NCBI GenBank assembly: GCA_029242825.1
Contig: JAQWTF010000015.1
Span: 1-52,074, forward strand
Direction: 5' to 3'
From: MAG-120531 sp029242825
Lineage (GTDB): Bacteria; Bacteroidota; Bacteroidia; Flavobacteriales; Flavobacteriaceae
DNA length: 52,074 bases
Every line of letters begins with the position of its first letter. Position 1 is the first letter of the stretch. Shown one piece after another: positions 1-8,692 of this stretch. The notes under the pieces were generated by a model. It was given only the letters and a program-made list of their open reading frames with translations, was not told the origin of the DNA and made no database searches. The position numbers were made by a program, and so were the translations under genes.

Positions 1-1004
1 CCTGCAGCATAAGCCGTATTGGAATTGGCGAATCTCAGGGTGTAAAACGAGGCATCTGAAAGGGATTCCCAATGGAGACCACCATCTTTGGAATAGGAGA
101 TACCTGTAAAACCAAGGACCACAATGCCTTGTCCCTTGGTACCTGGAACATATTGCACACAACTTTTATAGCCTGGATTCTCGTTCACTGCTTGTAACTT
201 CCATGTCTTACCCCCATCTTTGGTAGTCGCTAGGTTTGCAGAGGCGTCTTTGGGATTCAGAAAACTACCCCCGTAAGCAATCCCTTCTTGGGCATTCCAA
301 AAGTCAATACTGTAAATACCGTAGGCCTCTATAGTATCATTTTTTACAGGGGTGGGAAACACATCCCATTGCTGTCCATAATCTTGGGAATAATAAATAT
401 TCCCGGTAGTAGTGGCCATCCATGCCTGAGACCCCAAGGTTTTAATATTGGTGTTGGAGGCCGCAAATGCCCCCTCTCCTGCTTCGCTAACAGGCAATTG
501 ATCACAAGGAGTTTTATGCCAGGTCTTTCCACCGTCTGTGGTGCGAATAATAGAAAGACACCCACCTACTGCGTCGCCTACCGCAATGCCTTTTTGCGCG
601 TCAAAAAAAGTCATTGCGTCATAGAAAACACCTACTTCATTTTCAGTGTACACCAATTCCATCTGTCCTTGATCTCCTGTCTTGTACAACATAGCTGGGT
701 TTTCTACAGAGAGCATAAAAAAGTCTTCTGGGGTATGAGCCACTGATCTAAATTCTAAATTGCTTTCTAAAGTACCTTTTAAACGATTCTGTTTCACTTT
801 TAAATCAGGCAAAGAAAGCATCCCAAAAGTTCCTTTATTTGCTGCAAAAACTACATTCCCTTGCATGAGCTCAATGGCTCTGATGGAGAGAGAGTCCATA
901 GTGATTTTTTGAATTTTTACCCCCTTGAATGGTGCTGGAGAAGGGGTTTCATGAGCACATGAAATACAAAATAAAAAGCCCAAAAGGAATAGGATACGTT
1001 TCAT
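1..1004 (-). CDS. BNR-repeat (YCF48-like) lipoprotein, C-terminus cut by window edge
   Basis: About 334 codons are open from the ATG at 1004 to the window edge, so the C-terminus is missing. The N-terminus is a lipoprotein signal peptide with a lipobox ending at Cys16 (FCISC), which places the protein at the cell envelope. Two clear Asp-box (BNR) motifs are visible, TTDGGKTWH and TTKDGGKTWK, with a third weaker one (YSKDGGLHW) near the cut. These belong to the seven- or eight-bladed beta-propeller repeats of YCF48-like and sialidase-like proteins. In Bacteroidota such proteins are often labelled 'oxidoreductase', but nothing here shows an enzyme; a propeller that binds a ligand or another protein fits what is visible. 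It is transcribed divergently from the methyltransferase gene at 1181. Confidence 0.85.
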   Translation of the reverse strand, partial: MKRILFLLGFLFCISCAHETPSPAPFKGVKIQKITMDSLSIRAIELMQGNVVFAANKGTFGMLSLPDLKVKQNRLKGTLESNLEFRSVAHTPEDFFMLSVENPAMLYKTGDQGQMELVYTENEVGVFYDAMTFFDAQKGIAVGDAVGGCLSIIRTTDGGKTWHKTPCDQLPVSEAGEGAFAASNTNIKTLGSQAWMATTTGNIYYSQDYGQQWDVFPTPVKNDTIEAYGIYSIDFWNAQEGIAYGGSFLNPKDASANLATTKDGGKTWKLQAVNENPGYKSCVQYVPGTKGQGIVVLGFTGISYSKDGGLHWESLSDASFYTLRFANSNTAYAA

Positions 1005-1070
1005 GAAAAATATTTTAATCAAATATATTAATTAAAAAGTGTCAAATAAGGTAAACTAAGCATAAAGCAA

Positions 1071-1078
1071 TACCTTTG
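1071..1078 (+). promoter_or_regulatory. Putative -7 promoter element for the rRNA methyltransferase gene
   Basis: TACCTTTG matches the Bacteroidota -7 consensus TAnnTTTG. It lies about 100 bases before the ATG at 1181, implying a leader of roughly 95 bases. I found no clear -33 element. Confidence 0.45.
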
Positions 1079-1180
1079 CCAGCAAATTAGACATTGTCCA
1101 TTTATTTCTCATGAAGCGCATTTAATAGCGCATCTAGCTAATGATTTTCATAAGAAGATGGATTTAAAATAAGAACACCC

Positions 1181-2407
1181 ATGAAACTACACAGAAATTT
1201 GGTTTTTGCCGTTGTAGATGCTTTAGGCTTTATTTTCAATGAAGGAGAATATGCAGACAAGGTAGTAGAGAAAGTACTTAAATATGACAAAAGATGGGGT
1301 GCCAGAGATAGAGGCTTTATTGCTGAAACCACTTACGATATGGTGAGATGGAAGCGTTTGTATAGTGAAATTGGAGAGATAAAGGCGCCCTATACAAGAC
1401 CAAAGCTATTTAGGATGTTTGCGGTATGGGCGGTTTTAAAGGGAATACAGTTACCCGATTGGAAGCAAATTGAACCCACTCCAGAAAGAAGAATTAAAGG
1501 GAAATTCGACGAACTTTCTAAAATTAGAAAATACCGTGAGTCTGTGCCTGATTGGTTAGACATTCTAGGAGAAAAAGCCCTAGGAGATGCTCTATGGACT
1601 AAAGAACTGGCAGCATTGAACGAGCAAGCCAGTGTTATTTTAAGAACAAACACCTTAAAAACCACTAAAGATAGGCTCAGAGATACCCTGACAGAAAATG
1701 GTATATATACTGATTCTATCAAAGGTCATTCGCAAGCTTTAAAACTAGAACAAAGGGCCAATGTTTTTAAAACTGATGCTTTTAAAAATGGTTGGTTTGA
1801 AGTTCAAGACGCCTCTTCTCAATTGGTGGCAGAAGCTCTAGACGTTAAGCCTGGACAAAGGGTGGTAGATTGTTGTGCTGGAGCAGGTGGAAAGACCCTT
1901 CACTTGGCAGCACTAATGGAAAATAAGGGACAACTTATCGCTATGGATATCTATGCCAACAAGCTTAAAGAACTTCAAAGAAGGGCCAAAAGAGCTGGGG
2001 CTTTTAATATTGAACCCAGGCATATTAATAGCACCAAAGTCATTAAAAAACTTCATGGAAAAGCAGACCGGGTTCTTATAGACGCACCTTGTAGTGGTTT
2101 GGGTGTATTGAGAAGAAATCCAGATGCCAAATGGAAACTTGAAGAGACCTTTTTAGAAAAAATAACAAGCACCCAAAGAGAGATTCTTCAAGACTATAGT
2201 AAGATGGTGAAAGATGGGGGTAAAATGGTGTATGCGACTTGTTCTATCCTACCTCAAGAAAATAGTCAACAGGTGGCGCACTTCTTAAAATCTGAGGCTG
2301 GAGCCAGCTTCACCCTCACTAGAGAACAAAAAGTGTATGCTTCTAAAAGTGGCTTTGACGGTTTTTATATTGCCTTACTGGAGAAAAAACCGACTGTTGA
2401 AGCTTAA
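1181..2407 (+). CDS. RsmB/NOP-family RNA cytosine-5 methyltransferase
   Basis: 408-residue SAM-dependent RNA m5C methyltransferase. The N-terminal ~150 residues resemble the NusB-like RNA-binding region of RsmB. The catalytic domain shows the SAM-binding motif VVDCCAGAGGKTL (about 228-240), the motif IV DAPCSGLG with Cys304, and the motif VI YATCSILPQEN with Cys354. Family knowledge says one Cys attacks C6 of the target base and the other assists release. The likely substrate is 16S rRNA cytosine 967 or an equivalent site, but specificity cannot be read from the sequence. The gene stands alone between a divergent lipoprotein gene and purL. The ATG start gives a good family N-terminus. Confidence 0.92.
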   Translation: MKLHRNLVFAVVDALGFIFNEGEYADKVVEKVLKYDKRWGARDRGFIAETTYDMVRWKRLYSEIGEIKAPYTRPKLFRMFAVWAVLKGIQLPDWKQIEPTPERRIKGKFDELSKIRKYRESVPDWLDILGEKALGDALWTKELAALNEQASVILRTNTLKTTKDRLRDTLTENGIYTDSIKGHSQALKLEQRANVFKTDAFKNGWFEVQDASSQLVAEALDVKPGQRVVDCCAGAGGKTLHLAALMENKGQLIAMDIYANKLKELQRRAKRAGAFNIEPRHINSTKVIKKLHGKADRVLIDAPCSGLGVLRRNPDAKWKLEETFLEKITSTQREILQDYSKMVKDGGKMVYATCSILPQENSQQVAHFLKSEAGASFTLTREQKVYASKSGFDGFYIALLEKKPTVEA

Positions 2408-2483
2408 AAAGTTATTGTGATTTTCTGTTTAAAAATATCTACATCCTGTTAATAAAAGGGTGGGTTTTTACCACATAAAATCT

Positions 2484-2491
2484 TAAATTTG
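2484..2491 (+). promoter_or_regulatory. -7 promoter element of purL
   Basis: TAAATTTG is a full match to TAnnTTTG. It predicts transcription starting near 2497, downstream of a TTG codon at 2489 that is in frame with purL. The true start is therefore the ATG at 2522, giving a leader of about 25 bases. Confidence 0.6.
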
Positions 2492-2521
2492 CGCTTTATT
2501 ATCTTTAATAGCGCAACGCTT

Positions 2522-5500
2522 ATGATTCATTTTTTTGGTCACCCCACAGCAACTGTTTACGCCTTGCAAACCAATGGCGAAATTTCTACCCAAGACAGCG
2601 AAAAATTATCTTGGTTATTTGGGGGAGCACCCAAGATAAATGCGGCGTCCATAGACGCCTTTTTTATTGGACCTAGAGCGGCTATGATTACCCCATGGAG
2701 TACCAATGCTACAGAAATTACTCAAAATATGGGTGTTTCAGGTATTAAACGAATAGAGTCTTTTACCGCTTGCTTAGAAAGCTCGAGTGATTTTGACCCC
2801 ATGCTTTCTGCAAAGTTCGGACAATTAAATCAAGAAATCTTTAGAGTCACTACACGACCAGAAGCTGTACTAGAAATTGAAGACATTGCCGCTTACAACA
2901 CCCAAGAAGGTTTGGCACTTTCTGATGAGGAAGTGACATACTTAGAAGGCATTGCTACCAAAATAGAGAGAAAACTAACAGACGCTGAGGTTTTTGGTTT
3001 TAGCCAAGTAAACTCCGAACACTGTAGACACAAGATATTCAACGGTGAATTTGTCATTGATGGAGTAACCAAACCCAGTTCGCTATTTAAACTCATCAAA
3101 AAAACCACCGCAACCCATCCCAATACGGTTGTGTCTGCCTATAAAGACAATGTGGCCTTTGTAAAAGGTCCTACTATCACTCAGTTTGCCCCGCAAAGAG
3201 CAGACATAGCAAGTGAATATAAAGAAAAAGAGGTGTCTTCTGTGCTTTCGCTCAAAGCAGAAACGCACAATTTCCCTACCACAGTAGAACCTTTCAATGG
3301 AGCTGCAACTGGATCAGGTGGTGAAATTAGAGACCGTTTGGCTGGAGGAAAAGGTTCTTTACCACTAGCAGGTACTGCGGTATATATGACCCCCTACTCA
3401 AGAATACAAGCAGAAAAAGGATTCCAACCAAGCATGCCAGAAAGGCCTTGGTTGTATCAAAACCCTATTGACATACTTATCAAGGCCTCTAACGGAGCCT
3501 CTGATTTTGGGAATAAATTTGGGCAACCCCTCATCAATGGTTCTGTGTTGACTTTTGAACACACAGAAGAAGGCAGAAGATTGGGTTATGACAAAGTAAT
3601 CATGCAAGCGGGAGGTATTGGCTATGGCACACAAAAAGACGCACTAAAAGACACCCCTAAAGAAGGCGATAGAATTGTTATTTTGGGTGGTGACAATTAT
3701 AGAATTGGCATGGGTGGTGCAGCGGTATCTAGTGCAGACACCGGCGCCTTTGGTGCTGTTATTGAACTAAACGCTATACAGAGATCTAATCCTGAAATGC
3801 AAAAAAGAGCTGCCAATGCCATTAGAGGTTTGGTGGAATCTGAAAACAACCCCATTGTCTCTATTCATGACCATGGCGCTGGAGGACACCTCAACTGTCT
3901 TTCTGAATTGGTAGAAGATACTGGAGGACACATAGACCTAGATGCACTACCGGTAGGAGACCCTACCCTATCTGCCAAAGAAATAATAGGGAATGAATCT
4001 CAAGAACGCATGGGGCTTGTCATAGCAGAAAAAGACCTCAACCTACTCAAAGACATTGCAGAAAGAGAAAGAGCGCCTATTTTCAATGTGGGAGAAGTCA
4101 GTGCAGACAAAAGGTTTTCATTTGTTTCCAAAACAACGGGAGAACGCCCCATGGACATGGATTTAGAAGACATGTTTGGCAGTGCACCAAAAACCCAGAT
4201 GGTAGACAACACCATTTCAAGAAAATACGAGTCTCCCCAATACGAATTAGGAAAATTTCAAGACTATCTAGACCATGTTTTACAACTTGAGGCAGTAGGT
4301 TCTAAAGATTGGCTTACCAATAAGGTAGACCGTTGTGTGGGAGGTAGAGTGGCTGTACAACAGTGTGTGGGTCCTTTACAATTACCTCTAAACAATTGTG
4401 GGGTTATGGCTTTAGACTTCAAAGGAAAAGAAGGTATTGCTACCGCCATGGGTCATAGCCCAGTAGCGGCGCTCATTAACGCAGCAGCAGGAAGTAGGAA
4501 TGCCATAACGGAATCTCTGACTAACTTGGTTTGGGCACCCTTAGAAGATAGCATAAAAGCGGTGTCCCTCTCTGCCAATTGGATGTGGCCGTGTAACAAT
4601 GAAGGAGAAGACGCCAGGCTTTACGAAGCTGTAGAAGCGGTGTCTGACTTTGCTGTTGCACTCGGTATTAATATCCCCACTGGTAAAGATTCACTCTCTA
4701 TGAAACAACGCTACCCTGATGGAGATGTGGTGGCGCCTGGAACGGTTATAATATCGGCCGCAGGCCACTGTAACAACATAAAACAAGTGGTAGAACCAGT
4801 ACTCCAAAAGGAAGCCGGTTCGCTCTACTATATTAATTTTTCACAAGACACTTTCCAGTTAGGGGGCTCTTCTTTTGCACAAACCTTAAATAAGATTGGA
4901 GCTACCGCGCCAGATGTAAAAGACCCCTCATTTGTGAAAACGGCCTTTAACGTCCTTCAAGAAATGATTGCTAAAGATCAGATAGCGGCAGGTCATGATA
5001 TTGGGTCTGGTGGTTTAATCACCACTTTATTAGAGATGTGTTTTGCAGATCTTGATTTAGGGGCTTCATTAGACCTCCATGCACTGGGAGAGTCGGATAC
5101 CATTAAATTATTGTTTGCAGAAAATGCTGGGGTAGTTTTTCAATTAAAAGCCAACGCCAGTACAGACCTCCTAGACAAGGCCGGTATTCAGTACCACCAC
5201 ATTGGTGAAGTGACCCATATACCTACTTTAGAGATTAAAAATGGTAGCGTAGCCATTGGCCTTCCTATAGGCTCTTTAAGAGATACCTGGATGCGCACTT
5301 CTGCCTTATTAGATGAAAAGCAAACCGCCAATGGGCGTGGTGTGGCACGTTTTAAAAATTATAAAAATCAACCCCTCCAATACCGTTTCCCTGAAAATTT
5401 CAGTGGTACCCTAGATCCTTTCACAGGAACAAGGCCTAAAGCAGCCATCCTGAGAGAAAAAGGGAGTAATTCTGAGAGAGAAATGGCCAATGCCATGTAT

Positions 5501-6181
5501 TTGGCTGGTTTTGATGTGAAAGACATTCACATGACTGACCTCATGAGTGGTAGGGAAACCTTAGAAGACATTCAGTTTATTGGAGCTGTGGGTGGTTTCT
5601 CTAACTCAGATGTATTGGGGTCTGCCAAAGGATGGGCCGGCGCTATTAAATACAATGAAAACGCTCGAAAAGCCATTGAAAATTTCTTTAAAAGACCAGA
5701 CACCTTGTCTGTAGGTATTTGCAATGGGTGTCAGCTCTTTATGGAGCTTGAACTCATTCATCCAGAGCACCATACCCATGGAAAAATGACCTATAACGAT
5801 TCCAAAAAACACGAGAGTAACTTTACCTCAGTGACCATTGAAGAGAACCATTCCGTAATGCTCTCTAGCTTGGTGGGCACCACACTTGGGGTGTGGATCT
5901 CTCATGGGGAAGGAAAATTTCAACTCCCTATGAACCGTGAAGACTACCATGTGGTAGGTACCTACGGTTATGAAGATTATCCAGCCAATCCAAATGGTAG
6001 TGATTACAATGTGGCCATGCTGGCCGACGTCACAGGGCGTCACCTGGTGACCATGCCTCATATTGAACGCTCTATATTCCCTTGGAACTGGGCGTATTAT
6101 CCTAACCAAATGGCGCATGAAGTGTCTCCATGGGTAGCAGCCTTTGTGAATGCTAGAAATTGGATTCTTGAAAAGAAATAA
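2522..6181 (+). CDS. purL: Phosphoribosylformylglycinamidine synthase, single-chain
   Basis: 1219-residue single-chain FGAM synthase of cytosolic purine biosynthesis: it converts FGAR, glutamine and ATP to FGAM. The long form carries the PurS-like N-terminus, two AIRS-like synthetase halves and a C-terminal class I glutaminase in one chain. Visible landmarks are SEHCRHK and KAETHNFPT in the synthetase, and a glutaminase triad of Cys1067 (GICNGCQ), His1180 and Glu1182 (PHIERS). The ATG at 2522 (MIHFFGHPTATVY) is preferred to an in-frame TTG at 2489 because that TTG lies inside the -7 promoter box. The gene appears monocistronic. Confidence 0.97.
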   Translation: MIHFFGHPTATVYALQTNGEISTQDSEKLSWLFGGAPKINAASIDAFFIGPRAAMITPWSTNATEITQNMGVSGIKRIESFTACLESSSDFDPMLSAKFGQLNQEIFRVTTRPEAVLEIEDIAAYNTQEGLALSDEEVTYLEGIATKIERKLTDAEVFGFSQVNSEHCRHKIFNGEFVIDGVTKPSSLFKLIKKTTATHPNTVVSAYKDNVAFVKGPTITQFAPQRADIASEYKEKEVSSVLSLKAETHNFPTTVEPFNGAATGSGGEIRDRLAGGKGSLPLAGTAVYMTPYSRIQAEKGFQPSMPERPWLYQNPIDILIKASNGASDFGNKFGQPLINGSVLTFEHTEEGRRLGYDKVIMQAGGIGYGTQKDALKDTPKEGDRIVILGGDNYRIGMGGAAVSSADTGAFGAVIELNAIQRSNPEMQKRAANAIRGLVESENNPIVSIHDHGAGGHLNCLSELVEDTGGHIDLDALPVGDPTLSAKEIIGNESQERMGLVIAEKDLNLLKDIAERERAPIFNVGEVSADKRFSFVSKTTGERPMDMDLEDMFGSAPKTQMVDNTISRKYESPQYELGKFQDYLDHVLQLEAVGSKDWLTNKVDRCVGGRVAVQQCVGPLQLPLNNCGVMALDFKGKEGIATAMGHSPVAALINAAAGSRNAITESLTNLVWAPLEDSIKAVSLSANWMWPCNNEGEDARLYEAVEAVSDFAVALGINIPTGKDSLSMKQRYPDGDVVAPGTVIISAAGHCNNIKQVVEPVLQKEAGSLYYINFSQDTFQLGGSSFAQTLNKIGATAPDVKDPSFVKTAFNVLQEMIAKDQIAAGHDIGSGGLITTLLEMCFADLDLGASLDLHALGESDTIKLLFAENAGVVFQLKANASTDLLDKAGIQYHHIGEVTHIPTLEIKNGSVAIGLPIGSLRDTWMRTSALLDEKQTANGRGVARFKNYKNQPLQYRFPENFSGTLDPFTGTRPKAAILREKGSNSEREMANAMYLAGFDVKDIHMTDLMSGRETLEDIQFIGAVGGFSNSDVLGSAKGWAGAIKYNENARKAIENFFKRPDTLSVGICNGCQLFMELELIHPEHHTHGKMTYNDSKKHESNFTSVTIEENHSVMLSSLVGTTLGVWISHGEGKFQLPMNREDYHVVGTYGYEDYPANPNGSDYNVAMLADVTGRHLVTMPHIERSIFPWNWAYYPNQMAHEVSPWVAAFVNARNWILEKK

Positions 6182-6281
6182 AAATAATAGCTGCTTTCAT
6201 TTGTAAATTAATGAAAAGAGGGGCTTGCATTTGAAAATATCGCAATCTTTCACTATTTTTCCGACACCAAAAAAAATAGCT

Positions 6282-8057
6282 ATGAAAGACATTACCCGTT
6301 TATTTGATTTTCCTTACTATCAATTAAAGGAATACAACTTAGATAAGGCCTTTGTAACCAAGTCTAAGGGAGAATGGGTAGCCACGTCTACACAAGAATT
6401 CATAGACCGAGGAAATGCCATTTCTAGGGGACTCATCAAGTTAGGCGTTCAGCCAAATGACAAGATTGCTGTCATTTCTCTGACCAATAGAACAGAGTGG
6501 AATATTATGGATTTGGGGGTATTGCAAGTAGGAGCACAAAACGTTCCTATTTACCCCACCATTTCAGAAGAGGACTACGCCTACATACTCAATCATTCAG
6601 AAGCCACATATTGTTTTGTTTCTTGTAGTACCGTGTATGCTAAGGTAAAAGCTATTATAGACCAAACATCGCTTAAAGGGGTTTATTGCTTTGATGAATT
6701 GTCGGACTGTGAACACTGGTCTGTGGTAGAAAAATTAGGAGAAGACTCGGGGGTTCAAGAAGAAGTAGAAGCTAGAAAAAAAGCAGTTACTCCAGAAATG
6801 TTGGCCACCATCATTTATACTTCAGGAACAACAGGAAAGCCTAAAGGGGTTATGCTTTCTCACCACAATGTAGTGAGCAACGCCCTGTATGCTTCTGAGA
6901 GAATTCCACTTCCAGGAGGTACCGCAAAGGCACTGAGCTTCTTACCAGTATGCCATATCTATGAAAGGGTTATCATGTACCTATATATGATTAAAGGGGT
7001 GAGCATTTACTTTGCGGAATCTATGGAGACTATTTCAGATAACCTAAAAGAACACAAACCTCATGTCATGACCGCTGTTCCTAGATTATTGGAAAAGGTC
7101 TACGACAGTATTATAGCCAAGGGAGCAGACTTAAAAGGCATTAAAAAAGCCTTGTTCTTTTGGGCGGTGAATGTTGGATTAGACTATGCGCCTTATGGAG
7201 AAAACGGAGCCTGGTACGAGTTTAAATTAAAAATTGCTAGAAAACTTATCTTTAGCAAATGGAAAGCGGCCCTGGGTGGTAACTTATCCGTGATTGCCTC
7301 TGGTAGTGCAGCGCTGCAGCCAAGACTCGCAAGAATCTTTAATGCTGCTGAAATGGGTGTGATGGAAGGCTATGGTCTTACAGAAACCTCTCCCGTGGTC
7401 ACAGTAAACGACATGAGAAACGGACTCTTTAGAATTGGAACTGTTGGAAAACTCATCGCGGAAACAGAGGTTAAAATTGCAGAGGACGGAGAGATTTGTG
7501 TGAAAGGCCCTCAAGTCATGATGGGCTATTATAAAGATCCAGAAAAAACAGCTGAAGTCATTATAGATGGATACTTCCATACGGGAGATATAGGAGAGTT
7601 TGACGCAGATGGTTTTCTCAGAATTACGGACCGTAAAAAAGAAATGTTTAAAACCTCAGGAGGTAAATACGTAGCCCCACAACTCTTAGAAAATAGATTA
7701 AAACAATCTAGATTTGTAGAGCAAGTGATGGTGGTTGGAGAAGGAGAAAAAATGCCAGCCGCATTAATTCAGCCAAACTTTGAGTTTATTAAAGAATGGG
7801 CGCAACGCAAGTTTGAGCAATCATTTGCTTCTAATGAAGCCTTGGTTAAAGATACTGTTGTAATAAGCAGGCTTCAAGAAGAAGTAGATGCAGCCAATGA
7901 GCAATTTGCCAAATGGGAAAAGGTAAAACAATTTAGGCTCACTCCAGACATTTGGAGTATAGATGCCGGACATGTAACCCCTACCCTTAAATTAAAGAGA
8001 AAGGTGATTAAAGAAAAATACATAAATCTTTACGAAGATATTTACAGAGGAAAGTAA
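6282..8057 (+). CDS. Long-chain fatty acid--CoA ligase (AMP-forming)
   Basis: 591-residue member of the ANL adenylating superfamily that activates long-chain fatty acids to acyl-CoA via acyl-AMP, usually at the inner face of the membrane. The P-loop-like motif IIYTSGTTGKPKGVMLSH (near residue 180), the A5 motif EGYGLTETSP and the A7/A8 region YFHTGDIGEFDADG then ITDRKKEMFKTSGGKY are intact. The ATG at 6282 (MKDITRLFDFPYYQL) is chosen over an in-frame TTG at 6225, which would add a 19-residue low-complexity stretch not typical of the family. It sits just upstream of the beta-oxidation operon and probably supplies its acyl-CoA substrates, but a terminator at 8082-8110 separates the two transcripts. 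Confidence 0.93.
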   Translation: MKDITRLFDFPYYQLKEYNLDKAFVTKSKGEWVATSTQEFIDRGNAISRGLIKLGVQPNDKIAVISLTNRTEWNIMDLGVLQVGAQNVPIYPTISEEDYAYILNHSEATYCFVSCSTVYAKVKAIIDQTSLKGVYCFDELSDCEHWSVVEKLGEDSGVQEEVEARKKAVTPEMLATIIYTSGTTGKPKGVMLSHHNVVSNALYASERIPLPGGTAKALSFLPVCHIYERVIMYLYMIKGVSIYFAESMETISDNLKEHKPHVMTAVPRLLEKVYDSIIAKGADLKGIKKALFFWAVNVGLDYAPYGENGAWYEFKLKIARKLIFSKWKAALGGNLSVIASGSAALQPRLARIFNAAEMGVMEGYGLTETSPVVTVNDMRNGLFRIGTVGKLIAETEVKIAEDGEICVKGPQVMMGYYKDPEKTAEVIIDGYFHTGDIGEFDADGFLRITDRKKEMFKTSGGKYVAPQLLENRLKQSRFVEQVMVVGEGEKMPAALIQPNFEFIKEWAQRKFEQSFASNEALVKDTVVISRLQEEVDAANEQFAKWEKVKQFRLTPDIWSIDAGHVTPTLKLKRKVIKEKYINLYEDIYRGK

Positions 8058-8081
8058 TAAATAACCTTTTCCAAAAAAACC

Positions 8082-8110
8082 GCCTCAACCTACTGTTGGG
8101 GCTTTTTTTT
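8082..8110 (+). terminator. Rho-independent terminator after acyl-CoA ligase
   Basis: Stem GCCTCAAC / GTTGGGGC (one G-T pair) with a 5-base loop, followed by eight T residues. Confidence 0.85.
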
Positions 8111-8177
8111 GCTTAAAAATGATCTATGGATTGTGTGAAATTCTGTTGGTCTAATTAAAACATTTTTGAAAATTTAC

Positions 8178-8189
8178 TATGCATGCATA
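8178..8189. promoter_or_regulatory. 12-bp perfect palindrome, candidate MarR operator
   Basis: TATGCATGCATA is a perfect palindrome lying 11 bases upstream of the -7 box of the MarR-headed beta-oxidation operon. A bound dimer there would cover the -33 region. Assignment to this MarR protein is inference from position. Confidence 0.4.
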
Positions 8190-8200
8190 ATATATTTTAC

Positions 8201-8208
8201 TATATTTG
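8201..8208 (+). promoter_or_regulatory. -7 promoter element of the beta-oxidation operon
   Basis: TATATTTG matches TAnnTTTG exactly, 19 bases before the TTG start of the MarR gene. The predicted leader is only about 10-15 bases, supporting the TTG start. Confidence 0.6.
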
Positions 8209-8227
8209 GGATAAATAAATCCCCATT

Positions 8228-8689
8228 TTGAGCAAAGAACAAACCATAGATTACACGCTTAGAACCACTTGGCAAGCTGTGAGCAAGATGTATAATGAAG
8301 AGGCCAAAAATTTTGGCACCACTATGACACTTGGGTTTACACTCTTGAGTATTGATCCAAAAACAGGAACTCCCTCAACTGCCCTCGGTCCAAATATGGG
8401 TATTGAAGCGACAAGCTTATCTAGAATATTAAAGACCTTAGAGGAAAGAGGTTTTATAGAAAGAAAACCAAACCCTGAAGATGGAAGAGGTGTTTTAATT
8501 CACCTTACAACTACTGGACTTGAAAAGAGGAATATCTCTAAGCAAGTGGTCATAAAATTCAATGGAGTGATAGAGAACGCTGTGAGCAAATCTCAGTTAA
8601 AGGCGTTTTATGAGGTCACTGATACCATTAATGAGCTTATAGAGAACAAAGAAATTTACCAAACAGAAGAAAACAGTATTAAGGCTTAA
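8228..8689 (+). CDS. MarR-family transcriptional regulator of beta-oxidation operon
   Basis: 153-residue MarR-type winged-helix regulator. The recognition region (GIEATSLSRILKTLEERGFIERK) and the wing with the DGRGVLIHLT motif are clear. The start appears to be TTG at 8228: an in-frame stop lies at 8216-8218, just upstream, and the next ATG would remove about 20 residues of the N-terminal dimerisation helix. It is the first gene of the fatty-acid operon, 3 bases before the dehydrogenase gene, so it probably represses its own operon and is released by an acyl-CoA or fatty acid, as fatty-acid MarR regulators commonly are. The ligand is not readable from the sequence. Confidence 0.88.
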   Translation: MSKEQTIDYTLRTTWQAVSKMYNEEAKNFGTTMTLGFTLLSIDPKTGTPSTALGPNMGIEATSLSRILKTLEERGFIERKPNPEDGRGVLIHLTTTGLEKRNISKQVVIKFNGVIENAVSKSQLKAFYEVTDTINELIENKEIYQTEENSIKA

Positions 8690-8692
8690 CAT

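Noticed and set aside
288..746. 152-codon plus-strand ORF near the left end
   Set aside because: It lies antisense to the BNR lipoprotein, whose minus-strand frame has a signal peptide and clear Asp-box repeats.
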